From: Sulfopaludibacter sp035606355
GTDB taxonomy: Bacteria > Acidobacteriota > Terriglobia > Bryobacterales > Bryobacteraceae
Assembly (NCBI GenBank): GCA_035606355.1
Contig: DATNFO010000075.1
Span: 8,867-72,866, forward strand
Direction: 5' to 3'
Length of the DNA stretch: 64,000 nt
Position 1 is the first letter of the stretch; every line of letters starts with the position of its first letter. Below, one piece after another: positions 48,796-57,286 of the stretch. The position numbers and the translations under genes are program-made. Under the pieces are notes generated by a model. That model was not told the origin of the DNA. It saw only the letters and a program-made list of their open reading frames with translations, and did no database searches.

Positions 48796-49635
48796 TCAGA
48801 CCTTCAGCGTCTCTGCAAGTTTTTCCGCCGGTACCCGCAAACCCACAAAGAACGTGCCGAACAGGGCATACACTGCGCTCACTTCGTCGAAGCGCATTTC
48901 GTAAATCAACTTTTTGAACACCAGCGGATCCTCGGCGAAGAGGTCCACGCCCCACTCCCAATCGTCGAAGCCGATGGAACCCGTAATGATCTGCCGCACT
49001 TCGCCCGCGTACCTCCGGCCAATCATGCCGTGTTCGTGCATCATGCGCTGGCGATCCTCCATCGCTTCGGTGTACCAGTTCTTGGCTTCGCCGCGCTTTC
49101 GATCCATCGGGTAGAAGCACAGGTACTTCGCCGCGGGAATCTCCGGCCACAGCCGCGGAGCCATTGCCGCGCGCTGCCGCGCCAGCACCTCGCCGATCTC
49201 CTTCTGCCACTCGTCGGAATTCGGCTGCACTCCTTTATCGCGAAGCGACGCATACACCTTGGACGTGGATTCGTACAGCCCCAGCTCCACCATCGAAACG
49301 TAGGACGTCGCGTGCTCCAGGTAATCGCTGAGGCCCAGCCGCGCGACTTCCAACTGCGCTTCGTTCAACTCCTCGAAGCTGCGCCGGAAATGCACCAGCA
49401 TCAGGTCGCCCTTGTGGCCGAGCAGCGAAAAGATCGCGCTCTGCCGTCCTTCCGCAGGTTTCTCCATTCGTCCGAGCACGCCCGCGGCCTCGTGCACCAA
49501 CGCTGCCCGCTTCTCCGCTTCCAGCGCGCGCCACGCGGACCATCGGAAGCGCATCATCTGATGCAGCACGCTAGCGCCTTCCACGGTAAGCGGAACGGGA
49601 GGCAAACTTGCAGCAGCACTCGTCTCTGGGGTCAT
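48796..49635 (-). CDS. hemQ: Coproheme decarboxylase HemQ (chlorite dismutase family)
   Basis: A 279-residue enzyme completing the coproporphyrin-dependent heme pathway by decarboxylating coproheme III to heme b. The C-terminal half has KYLCFYPMDRKRGEAKNWY with the catalytic Tyr region, MMHEHGMIGRRYAG with the heme-ligand His, and GSIGFDDWEWGVDLFAEDP. The N-terminal 40 residues are a Pro/Ala-rich extension. The ATG at 49635 has CATAAT six bases upstream and no ribosome-binding site. Only seven bases separate it from fliJ, so it may also be read from the flagellar operon. Confidence 0.87.
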   Translation of the reverse strand: MTPETSAAASLPPVPLTVEGASVLHQMMRFRWSAWRALEAEKRAALVHEAAGVLGRMEKPAEGRQSAIFSLLGHKGDLMLVHFRRSFEELNEAQLEVARLGLSDYLEHATSYVSMVELGLYESTSKVYASLRDKGVQPNSDEWQKEIGEVLARQRAAMAPRLWPEIPAAKYLCFYPMDRKRGEAKNWYTEAMEDRQRMMHEHGMIGRRYAGEVRQIITGSIGFDDWEWGVDLFAEDPLVFKKLIYEMRFDEVSAVYALFGTFFVGLRVPAEKLAETLKV

Positions 49636-49641
49636 AAGGCT

Positions 49642-49647
49642 ATTATG
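49642..49647 (-). promoter_or_regulatory. -10 box six bases before hemQ
   Basis: CATAAT on the minus strand, six bases, then the ATG at 49635. It overlaps the end of fliJ. The layout matches other presumed leaderless starts in the window (14748, 32816, 58666). Confidence 0.35.
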
Positions 49648-50080
49648 CCTGCCCTCGCACCCAGCGCGCCAGATACGATTCCGCGGCAGCCTCTTCCAGT
49701 TCGACATCGCACTCCGCCTGCCACTCCGCGCGGCGGCGTTCGCCGAGCCGTTCGAGAAGTCGGCATCTGCGCCTCGCTTCCATCAATTCGCGCTGCGCAT
49801 CCTGCACTCTCTTCTGCGCCTCGTCACGCCGGGTCAGCAGATCGCCGTCCAGTTTCTTCACCTGCTTGCGATAGTTCGAGAGCGCCGATAAATCGCAGCC
49901 GCGCACCGCGCCCCGCCGCACCTCCAGTTCCGCGGATTCCGCTTCCCGCGCAAGGTCGCGGCGTGCTTCATCGATCGCCAATACCGCCGATGTCTCGCGC
50001 TTGTAGCCCGCCTCTGCCAACTCCAGTTCGGTCTGCCGCCACTCCAGCACCTTTTGTAGCGAGAATCGGAAGCTCTTCAT
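49643..50080 (-). CDS. fliJ: Flagellar export protein FliJ
   Basis: A 145-residue coiled-coil protein (MKSFRFSLQKVLEWRQTELE) typical of FliJ, the chaperone-like part of the flagellar type III export ATPase complex. Nearly the whole length is charged helix. It follows fliI by six bases and is the last flagellar gene here. Confidence 0.8.
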   Translation of the reverse strand: MKSFRFSLQKVLEWRQTELELAEAGYKRETSAVLAIDEARRDLAREAESAELEVRRGAVRGCDLSALSNYRKQVKKLDGDLLTRRDEAQKRVQDAQRELMEARRRCRLLERLGERRRAEWQAECDVELEEAAAESYLARWVRGQA

Positions 50081-50086
50081 GCGCGC

Positions 50087-51421
50087 TTACCTCCGTTCCG
50101 CCTCCAGCGCCTGGCCGAGGCCCTCCAGCCGCTGCAATGTCTCTTCGATCGGCGTCTGCGCAATGTGGTCCTGGCGCAAAAAGTCGAGCATTTCCGGCCG
50201 GAGCTTGATACTCGCATCGAGCATTGGATTCGACCCCGACACATACGCGCCTAACTGAATCAGATCCTCCGAATCGCGATACGCAGCCAGCGCTTCCCGC
50301 AGTTTTCGCGCGGCGGCTTTCTGCGGATCTGTCGAGATCGCGCTGCTCAACCTGCTCACCGAGTGCAAAATGTCGATCGCCGGATAATGTCCCTGCGCCG
50401 CAAGCTGCCGCGAGAGAATGATGTGCCCATCCAGAATCGAACGCACAGCGTCGCAGATCGGCTCGTTGAAGTCGTCGCCTTCCACGAGCACGGTGAAGAA
50501 TCCCGTGATGGAGCCGCGTTTGAAATTCCCGGCTCGCTCCAGCACCTTCGGCAGCATGTTGAATACCGAGGGCGTGTATCCCTTCTGACTGGGAGGCTCG
50601 CCGGCAGCCAACCCGATCTCACGCTGCGCCATCGCCAGGCGCGTGACCGAATCCATGACGAGCAGCACATTGGCGCCCTGGTCGCGAAAGTACTCGGCCA
50701 CCGCGAGCGCCACAAAACATGCGCGCACCCGCAGCGGCGCGGGACGCTCACTGGTCGCGCACACCACGACGCTGCGCTTCCGTCCCTCCGGACCCAGCTC
50801 GTTTTCCAGAAATCCACGCACCTCGCGATTGCGCTCGCCGATCATTCCGATCACGGTCACGTCCGCCGAGTTGTGCCGCGACATGGACCCGAGCAGGGTG
50901 CTCTTCCCAACTCCGCTCCCGCCGAAGATTCCCAGGCGCTGCCCTTTGCCGCACGGCAGCAGCGCGTCGATGGCGCGTATGCCGGTCACCAACGGTTCGG
51001 TGATATGCTCACGGTCCAGCGGATTCGTCGGTGTGCCGTACAGTGAGTAGGTATCCTCGACCTCGATCGGCGGTCCAGCGTCCATCGGCCTGCCGAACCC
51101 ATCGATCACTCTCCCTAGCAACCCGCGGCCCACCTCCACGCTCGCATCCTCGCTCCGCGCTGCCACCGCGTCTCCCAGTTGCAAACCATCGATCTCTTCC
51201 AGCGGCATGGCCAGCACGCGGCCGTCGCGGAAGCCGATTACCTGAGTGCGAATCCGCCGCCCCGACGATGTGGTTACTTCGCAGAAGTCGCCGATGGCAA
51301 CATTCGGACCGCGCGATTCGATCAGCAGCCCGACCACTTCAGTGACGTTGCCGGTCCACCGGTATTGCGGCGCGCGCTGCACTTCAGCCAGGTACGGTTC
51401 CAGCGAAATTCGTTCGATCAT
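50087..51421 (-). CDS. fliI: Flagellum-specific ATPase FliI
   Basis: A 444-residue export ATPase related to F1-beta. Walker A is GIFGGSGVGKSTLLG (about residues 164-178), and DSVTRLAMAQREIGLAAGEP and GYTPSVFNMLPKVLERAG are characteristic. It energises export of rod, hook and filament subunits. It overlaps fliH by ATGA (51418-51421). Confidence 0.92.
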   Translation of the reverse strand: MIERISLEPYLAEVQRAPQYRWTGNVTEVVGLLIESRGPNVAIGDFCEVTTSSGRRIRTQVIGFRDGRVLAMPLEEIDGLQLGDAVAARSEDASVEVGRGLLGRVIDGFGRPMDAGPPIEVEDTYSLYGTPTNPLDREHITEPLVTGIRAIDALLPCGKGQRLGIFGGSGVGKSTLLGSMSRHNSADVTVIGMIGERNREVRGFLENELGPEGRKRSVVVCATSERPAPLRVRACFVALAVAEYFRDQGANVLLVMDSVTRLAMAQREIGLAAGEPPSQKGYTPSVFNMLPKVLERAGNFKRGSITGFFTVLVEGDDFNEPICDAVRSILDGHIILSRQLAAQGHYPAIDILHSVSRLSSAISTDPQKAAARKLREALAAYRDSEDLIQLGAYVSGSNPMLDASIKLRPEMLDFLRQDHIAQTPIEETLQRLEGLGQALEAERR

Positions 51422-52065
51422 GAGTGCTGCCTCAAACGGTCGGCGAGTCCGCGCTCGATCTCCTGCAACTGCGTCTCGAGCGATGCGTCCAGATTTCCGC
51501 GCTGCGTTTCAAACACCACCGCGCCCGGCTCACACCCTGCGTCCGCCACCACTTCCACGTTGGATGTCACTCCACTCCGATCCACGTACTGTTTCACCTG
51601 CGGCGCATGCGCGGGATGCACACGCACCCGGCAAATCTCCTGAGCCTGCAATTTTTCCAGTGCTCCGAGCACCAGTCCGCGCAATGCATCCGGATCCACA
51701 GCGAGCTCCCGCCTCAGGACCCGCCTGGCAATTGCCACCGATAAGCGGACCAGGTCGCCTTCGGCTTCCCGGCGCAACCGCCCGCGCAGATGCGCCATCT
51801 CTTCAATAGACCGCGCCAGCCGCTCCAATACAGGCTGTACTTCCGCCGCCGCGCGGTTTCGCCCAGCCGCCTCACCCTCGCGCCGTCCGGCGACGCGAGC
51901 CTCTTCCACCCGCCGCTCCCACTCGCGCTGCATCGGGGGTGTGTCCATTTGAGAATCCGGCTGACCCTGCCAGTGGCTCTGCCCGGCTTGCGACTCGCCG
52001 ACCCTGCGCCATACCATCGCGTCCGCCGCCTTACCGTCCTCCGGCAGGAACAGCCTAGACGACAT
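51418..52065 (-). CDS. fliH: Flagellar assembly protein FliH
   Basis: A 215-residue negative regulator and stator of FliI. The N-terminal Gln-rich part is followed by a long coiled coil (REWERRVEEARVAGRREGEA) and a C-terminal globular domain (LVRLSVAIARRVLRRELAVD, then VHPAHAPQVKQYV) as in FliH/VSR proteins. The ATG at 52065 overlaps the end of fliG by 11 bases. Confidence 0.8.
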   Translation of the reverse strand: MSSRLFLPEDGKAADAMVWRRVGESQAGQSHWQGQPDSQMDTPPMQREWERRVEEARVAGRREGEAAGRNRAAAEVQPVLERLARSIEEMAHLRGRLRREAEGDLVRLSVAIARRVLRRELAVDPDALRGLVLGALEKLQAQEICRVRVHPAHAPQVKQYVDRSGVTSNVEVVADAGCEPGAVVFETQRGNLDASLETQLQEIERGLADRLRQHS

Positions 52066-53083
52066 ACTGCTCCCCAACTGTGCCCTTCAGACTGACTACG
52101 CCCTCCGATTCCAGTTGCCGCACCACCGCGATAATCTGCTGCTGCGCCGCCTCTACTTCCTTGATCTTTACGGGACCCAGGGCTTCCATGTCCTCTTTCA
52201 ACATCTCAGCCCCGCGCTGAGACATCGAGCTCAAAATCTGATTGCGCAACTGCTCGCTCGTCCCCTTGAGCGCCACTGTGAGGACCTTGCGATCCACTTT
52301 TGCCATCACTTCCTTCAGCCCAAGCGGATCAATGAGCAGCAAATCCTCGAAGACAAACATCAGGTGACGGATCGTCTCCGCAAGGTTCGTATCCTGCCGG
52401 TCGATGCTGTCCAGAATTCCGCGGCTCGAGGCCGAATCCAGCCGGTTCAACATTTCGGCCACAGCGCGGACGCCGCCATACGATTCGCGGCTGAACTCGC
52501 CCAACGTCTTCAATTTCTGTCCGATTACGCCTGCGATCTTCAAAATGATCTCGGGCGAAATCTGGTCCAGACTCGCCATGCGCTGCGCTACGTCGGCGCG
52601 CAGTCCCGAAGGCAGTGACGTCAGCAGCGCGGCGGCTTGCGATGAATTCAAGTGCGACAGCACCAGCGCGATCGTCTGCGGGTGCTCGTTGTGTATGAAC
52701 TTGGCTAACTGCTGCGGATCCGCCTTTTGAATCGCATCGAACGATGCCGCTTCCGACCCCAGCACTTTCGTCAAGCGATCCAGCATGCGCTTGGCGACAT
52801 CGGGCTGAAATGCGCGCATCAGCAACTTGCGCGCATAATCGATACCGCCCCGCGCCAGATAATCGCCGGCCGCCGAAAGCTGGTGAAATTCATTGAGCAC
52901 ACTCTCGGCCTGCTCCGTCGAGATCGCCGTGATTTTGGCAACCTCGCGGCTGACCTTCTGGACGTCTTCCTCGCTCAACTGTTGCAGGAGATCCGCGCTG
53001 GATTGCTCGCCGAGCACGATCAGCAGCGTCGCGGCCTTGCGGAGGTTGGAAACGGCTTCTTCTTTGACGGTGTTCAGGATCAT
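52055..53083 (-). CDS. fliG: Flagellar motor switch protein FliG
   Basis: A 342-residue rotor protein linking the MS ring to the C ring and contacting the stator. The middle domain has the EHPQ motif (IHNEHPQTIALVLSHL, about residues 129-144). The C-terminal domain (LRNQILSSMSQRGAEMLKED) carries the charged torque helix. It lies 12 bases after fliF. Confidence 0.92.
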   Translation of the reverse strand: MILNTVKEEAVSNLRKAATLLIVLGEQSSADLLQQLSEEDVQKVSREVAKITAISTEQAESVLNEFHQLSAAGDYLARGGIDYARKLLMRAFQPDVAKRMLDRLTKVLGSEAASFDAIQKADPQQLAKFIHNEHPQTIALVLSHLNSSQAAALLTSLPSGLRADVAQRMASLDQISPEIILKIAGVIGQKLKTLGEFSRESYGGVRAVAEMLNRLDSASSRGILDSIDRQDTNLAETIRHLMFVFEDLLLIDPLGLKEVMAKVDRKVLTVALKGTSEQLRNQILSSMSQRGAEMLKEDMEALGPVKIKEVEAAQQQIIAVVRQLESEGVVSLKGTVGEQYVV

Positions 53084-53095
53084 CGCGCCGCCGCC

Positions 53096-54787
53096 CTAGT
53101 TCTCTTCCTCGCGAATCCAAGTGCGCAGCACCTGCGCCGAGATGTCGGGCTGCTCCTTGATCTTTTCGCGCAAGTGCTTGGCCATGACTTCGGCAGCCTT
53201 GGTAATCACCGGTGTCAGCTTCAGGGCGTTCAGCGCCTGTGCCTCGATCTTGTGCTGCATAGCATCGCGTGCGGCGAGCTTGGATTCGAGTTGCTTCCCG
53301 ACATCGGTTTCATTCGTCTCGATCGGCGTACCTTCGCCGGATGGAAGCGCAGTTGGAACAGACACCTCGGCGGCCGCGCGCTTCTTCCGTTTGCGCATCA
53401 GCATCGCGAAGGTAAACAGCACCACGATCGCGCCCGCAGCGGCTCCGCCTGCAATCATGAGCATCCTGCCGTCCCATTTGAGCGGCCACGGCCCCGTTGT
53501 CTGCGGACCCTGCTTGGCGGCAGGCGCGCCGGGCATCGCCGGCGGCTCCAACTGCAATGTGGTCTCGAAGGGCAGCGTTTCAATGGTCAACTGATCGCCG
53601 CGCTGCTCATCGAAGCCTGTGATGCCGGCGACCAAGTCATGGATTACCTTCAGTTTCTCCGGCGTGGGAGGGACGAGGACGCGCTGCATAGCGCCCTTCC
53701 CTGGCTGCCATTGCACATCCTGATCTACGAGCACCGCGAGCGACATCTTGCGCACCGTGCCGGAAGGCAGATGTAACTTCTTCACCGTTCGGCTGGATTG
53801 GTAGGTGATGTTCTCCGTCATGCGGGTTGTGTTTTTCCCGCTGCCCGCCGGTCTTGACGCAGGCCGTGGAAGACTGGATGCGGTCCCCGGCACGCCGCTC
53901 GCGCTTGAGGACCCCGTAGAGTCCTCCGTGCGCTGCGAACTCAGCATTACGCTCTTGGCGGGGTCGTAGGTTTCTTCGCTCTGTTCGCCGCCCGAGAAAT
54001 CGCAGTCCACGGAAACCTGCGCACGAAATCTGTTCTCGCCCAGCAGCGGACCGAGTGTCGAATTCACTTTCGCCAGCAGATCCGTTTCCACCTGATGCTT
54101 GTATTCCAGAGCGGCGCCCGAAGGCCCGTCGCCATCCGCCGCATCCTGTGACTTCGGTTTGCCGACCAGGTTGCCGTCCATATCCAGCACCGAGACCGCG
54201 TCGGGAGACAGCCCTTCCACAGCGCTAGCCACCAGGTGATCGATTGCCTGCACGTTCTGCGGAGACAGCCGCGCGCCCGGCTTGGTCTTCACGAGCACGC
54301 TCGCCTTGCCGGGCTTTTGCTCCTCCACGAACACGCTCTCCTTGGGAAACGTGAGATGCACCCGCGCCTGTTCGACCTCGGCGAGCGACATGACGCTGCG
54401 CTCCAGTTCGCCTTCCAGTGCGCGCCGGTAATTCACATGCTCGGCAAACTCCGTCGCCCCCAGATTCGTTTTGTCGAACAATTCGAAGCCGATGCGCCCG
54501 GTCTTGGGCAGTCCCACCGCAGCCATCGTCAGGCGAAGATCCGCGAGGCGCCCGGATGGCACCAGCACGCTGCCGCCGCTTTCCGGCAAGCGGTATTCCA
54601 CTCCGGTTTCTTTCAACTTCTGCACGATTCCCGCCGCATCCTCCGGCGCCAGGCCCGTGAACAATGGCCGGAAATCGCCTTCCTTCTGCCAGTGGATCAG
54701 CCCGTAGATGCCACCCATCACGAGCGCGGCGACCACCGCGATGGTGATCTTTTGCCGCATCGAAAGGCTGGCGAGAACGTTGCTCAT
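53096..54787 (-). CDS. fliF: Flagellar MS-ring protein FliF
   Basis: A 563-residue membrane ring protein. One N-terminal helix (ITIAVVAALVMGGIYGLIHW, about 14-33) is followed by the periplasmic ring-building region (TGVEYRLPESGGSVLVPSGR, VHLTFPKESVF, NVQAIDHLVASAVEGLSPD). A Ser/Gly/Pro-rich insert and a second membrane helix (LMIAGGAAAGAIVVLFTFAM) lead to the C-terminal FliG-binding segment. It is the scaffold of the basal body; fliG follows. Confidence 0.92.
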   Translation of the reverse strand: MSNVLASLSMRQKITIAVVAALVMGGIYGLIHWQKEGDFRPLFTGLAPEDAAGIVQKLKETGVEYRLPESGGSVLVPSGRLADLRLTMAAVGLPKTGRIGFELFDKTNLGATEFAEHVNYRRALEGELERSVMSLAEVEQARVHLTFPKESVFVEEQKPGKASVLVKTKPGARLSPQNVQAIDHLVASAVEGLSPDAVSVLDMDGNLVGKPKSQDAADGDGPSGAALEYKHQVETDLLAKVNSTLGPLLGENRFRAQVSVDCDFSGGEQSEETYDPAKSVMLSSQRTEDSTGSSSASGVPGTASSLPRPASRPAGSGKNTTRMTENITYQSSRTVKKLHLPSGTVRKMSLAVLVDQDVQWQPGKGAMQRVLVPPTPEKLKVIHDLVAGITGFDEQRGDQLTIETLPFETTLQLEPPAMPGAPAAKQGPQTTGPWPLKWDGRMLMIAGGAAAGAIVVLFTFAMLMRKRKKRAAAEVSVPTALPSGEGTPIETNETDVGKQLESKLAARDAMQHKIEAQALNALKLTPVITKAAEVMAKHLREKIKEQPDISAQVLRTWIREEEN

Positions 54788-54833
54788 GGCTCTGCACCTT
54801 CAATCGGCAGATTTCCCGGAAAACCTTAGACGG

Positions 54834-55133
54834 CTACAACTGCATTTTCATGATTTCCTGGTACGCGCTCACTACCTTGTTGCGTGTTTGCAGGAAAAGG
54901 TCGAACGATAATTCCGCTCGCGTGGCAGCGAGAGCGGTGGTGTGCAGTTCCTCGCCATCGCCCGAGAGGAACCGCTCCACCGATGCATTGGCATCCTGCC
55001 GCAGATTTTCCACGGTCTGAATCGCATTCGAAAAAACATCCTTAAACCCGCCGCCGGAACCCGCCGCCTGCCCCGCCGGACGTATGCTCGCGGGAAGCGC
55101 GACGCCCGTAATTGGATTGATGCCCGCCACCAC
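54834..55133 (-). CDS. fliE: Flagellar hook-basal body protein FliE
   Basis: A 99-residue adaptor joining the MS ring to the rod. The C-terminal half, TALAATRAELSFDLFLQTRN followed by KVVSAYQEIMKMQL, matches FliE. It follows flgC by five bases and precedes fliF by 46. Confidence 0.85.
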   Translation of the reverse strand: MVAGINPITGVALPASIRPAGQAAGSGGGFKDVFSNAIQTVENLRQDANASVERFLSGDGEELHTTALAATRAELSFDLFLQTRNKVVSAYQEIMKMQL

Positions 55134-55138
55134 GCCTC

Positions 55139-55570
55139 CTAGTGCAGCAGATCGATGGAACGCTGGATCATGTCCTTTACCGCTCCGATCGCCGCCACGT
55201 TCGCCTCATACCCGCGCGCCGCGCCCATAAGGTCCACCATGTCTTCCGCCGGGTTCACATGCGGAAAGGCCACGTAACCGTCGGCGTTCGCATCGGGATG
55301 TCCCGGCATGTATCGCATTTCGGGAGCGCTGGTATCCGTCACGATTTCCGAGACCTCCACTCCGCCTCCCTGGGCCTGGTCGAACATCGATGCGAACGGA
55401 GTGCTCACATCCGCGGTTTCGAACACCGCGTCTTTGCGGCGGTACGGACCACCTTCCGGCGTCCGCGTCGTCTCCGCGTTCGCCAGGTTCTGCACCAGCA
55501 ACTCGGCCCGCGACCGTTGCGCGCTCATGCCGGAAGACCCGACGGACAGCGCCGAAAACAGGCTGCTCAT
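55139..55570 (-). CDS. flgC: Flagellar basal-body rod protein FlgC
   Basis: A 143-residue proximal rod protein. The N-terminal SALSVGSSGMSAQRSRAELL and the C-terminal GYVAFPHVNPAEDMVDLMGA with ARGYEANVAAIGAVKDMIQR are the rod/hook protein signatures. The start overlaps flgB by ATGA. Confidence 0.9.
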   Translation of the reverse strand: MSSLFSALSVGSSGMSAQRSRAELLVQNLANAETTRTPEGGPYRRKDAVFETADVSTPFASMFDQAQGGGVEVSEIVTDTSAPEMRYMPGHPDANADGYVAFPHVNPAEDMVDLMGAARGYEANVAAIGAVKDMIQRSIDLLH

Positions 55571-55902
55571 GAGTTTTGCCCTTCCTTGATGGCCGAACGC
55601 AGCGACTGAATCTGCTGCCGCATCAGGTTCGAAGCCACGTTGAATCGCAAGCTATTCTCGGCCAGCAGCCGCGACTCACGATCGAGACTCACATCGTTGC
55701 CGTCGTTCTTCACGCGTAGCCCGCCCACGTCTACCGCACGCGGCGCGCCGCCCAGCGCGCTTTGGAACTCCGCCTGGAAATCGATATCTTTTGTCCGATA
55801 CCCCGGCGTATCCGCGTTTGCGATGTTCGCCGCGACCAGCTTCTGGCGCGCACTCAGCAGGTCCATGTAACGTTCTAACTGTCCCGCGACGGGGTCCAAC
55901 AT
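55567..55902 (-). CDS. flgB: Flagellar basal-body rod protein FlgB
   Basis: A 111-residue proximal rod protein, first gene of the flagellar operon. SARQKLVAANIANADTPGYR is the flagellar rod signature. The ATG at 55902 (MLDPVAGQLERYMDLL) has AGGTGG just upstream; a longer reading frame exists but its extra part reads into the divergent regulatory spacer. The 139-base gap to the kinase gene is the probable divergent promoter region; no convincing sigma-54 box was found there. Confidence 0.88.
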   Translation of the reverse strand: MLDPVAGQLERYMDLLSARQKLVAANIANADTPGYRTKDIDFQAEFQSALGGAPRAVDVGGLRVKNDGNDVSLDRESRLLAENSLRFNVASNLMRQQIQSLRSAIKEGQNS

Positions 55903-56041
55903 GCCCACCTGACGTGCAGCTCGAAGGCCATGGATAACCGCCCGTATTTTCAGTGCCTCTCTTCCCGCCCGGCGGCAAGTTTCTGTCACGAGCGGCAATT
56001 CTCCGTCACCCGCCTCATGCCATAATCGGCGCAGGGCCACC

Positions 56042-57286
56042 ATGCCATCCGAATCCGCGCGAAGCTGGAGATCGCTCATCTGTCCGCAGGATTTCGTGTG
56101 GCTGCTGCTCTTCGGCGCGCTTGTCGCCAGTCCGGACCAGCGCTACGCCGATGCTCCCGAGATCCTTCCGCTGATCGCTCTGGGCATCGCGCAGATCCTG
56201 GAGCCCAAAGTGCCTGCGCTCGGCACTCGGCGCGGGCGAATCGCGTGGATCGTCCTGAAACTCGCCCTGGCCTACACGCTGATCGGGGAGACCGGCACCT
56301 TCACCAGCCGGTACTGGCTGATGCTGCTGCTGCCCGTGGTTTCAGCCGCCACGGCGCTCGGCGTCGCAGGCACTCTCGGCTTTACCGTGCTGGCAGCGGG
56401 CGCCTATCTCTCTTTCCTGGTCTGGACCGCCGACTGGCTCGCCTGGCTTCCCGAGCTTCTCTATCGGGTCATCTTCCTCGCCATGGCCGGCAATCTCGCC
56501 AACACTCTGGCCGAGGATCTTCGCGTCCAATCGCGCAAACACCGGCGCACCGCCGAGCAACTCGCCGAAGCCAACGCCCACCTCCGCGAAGCCGAGGAAG
56601 CGGTACGCCGCTCGGACCGCCTTGCCGCGCTCGGGCAGCTCTCCGCCGGACTCGCCCACGAGCTCCGCAACCCGCTCGCCACCATTCGCAACTCCTCTGA
56701 GATGCTCACCCGCAGTATCGGCGGCCAAAACGAGCTCGCCGCGGAGATGGCCGGATTTATCGCCAGCGAGGTGGATCGCGCCAACTCCCTCGTCACGCGC
56801 TTCCTCCAGTTCGCCCGGCCGCTCGAAATCCGCCCCGACACCGCGGACCTGCACCACGCCCTCGACGTCGCCATCGCCATGGTGGAACGCGAAGCGCCCG
56901 GCATTTCCATCTACCGCAACTATGCGCCGGAGATTCCGCCGTTCCCCTTCGACGCCGAACTCCTGGAGCGCGTCTTCTACAACCTGGTGCTCAACGCCGC
57001 GCAAGCCACCGAGCCGGGCGGCGCCGTAACCGTCAAAACGCGAGCCGCCGCCGGTTTCGCCGAAGTGGCCGTCATCGATCGCGGCAGCGGCATCGATCCC
57101 AAACACATGGACACTATCTTCAACCCGTTCTTCACCACCAAGCCGCAAGGCGTCGGACTCGGCCTCGCCATTGTGTCCAAAATCGTGGACGAACACGGCG
57201 GTAAGATAGCAGTGGAGAGCGAGCCCGGCAAAGGCAGCATCTTCCGCGTGCTTCTGCCCATGCAGCAGTCCCCCGTCAGCGCATGA
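56042..57286 (+). CDS. Membrane-bound sensor histidine kinase (NtrB/FlrB-like)
   Basis: A 414-residue kinase. The N-terminal 150 residues contain about four to five hydrophobic segments without a large extracellular loop, suggesting sensing within the membrane. A coiled-coil linker leads to the H-box LSAGLAHELRNPLATIRNSS with His206, N-box FYNLVLNAAQA, G1 DRGSGID and FNPFFTTKPQGVGLGLAIV. It overlaps the NtrC-type regulator by ATGA and diverges from the flagellar operon, so a role in flagellar gene control is inferred. Confidence 0.85.
   Translation: MPSESARSWRSLICPQDFVWLLLFGALVASPDQRYADAPEILPLIALGIAQILEPKVPALGTRRGRIAWIVLKLALAYTLIGETGTFTSRYWLMLLLPVVSAATALGVAGTLGFTVLAAGAYLSFLVWTADWLAWLPELLYRVIFLAMAGNLANTLAEDLRVQSRKHRRTAEQLAEANAHLREAEEAVRRSDRLAALGQLSAGLAHELRNPLATIRNSSEMLTRSIGGQNELAAEMAGFIASEVDRANSLVTRFLQFARPLEIRPDTADLHHALDVAIAMVEREAPGISIYRNYAPEIPPFPFDAELLERVFYNLVLNAAQATEPGGAVTVKTRAAAGFAEVAVIDRGSGIDPKHMDTIFNPFFTTKPQGVGLGLAIVSKIVDEHGGKIAVESEPGKGSIFRVLLPMQQSPVSA

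Noticed and set aside
55903..56041. Possible sigma-54 promoter (TGACAG-N4-TTGC on the minus strand) before flgB
   Set aside because: The -24 GG is not conserved and the spacing is one base short, so it does not meet the consensus.
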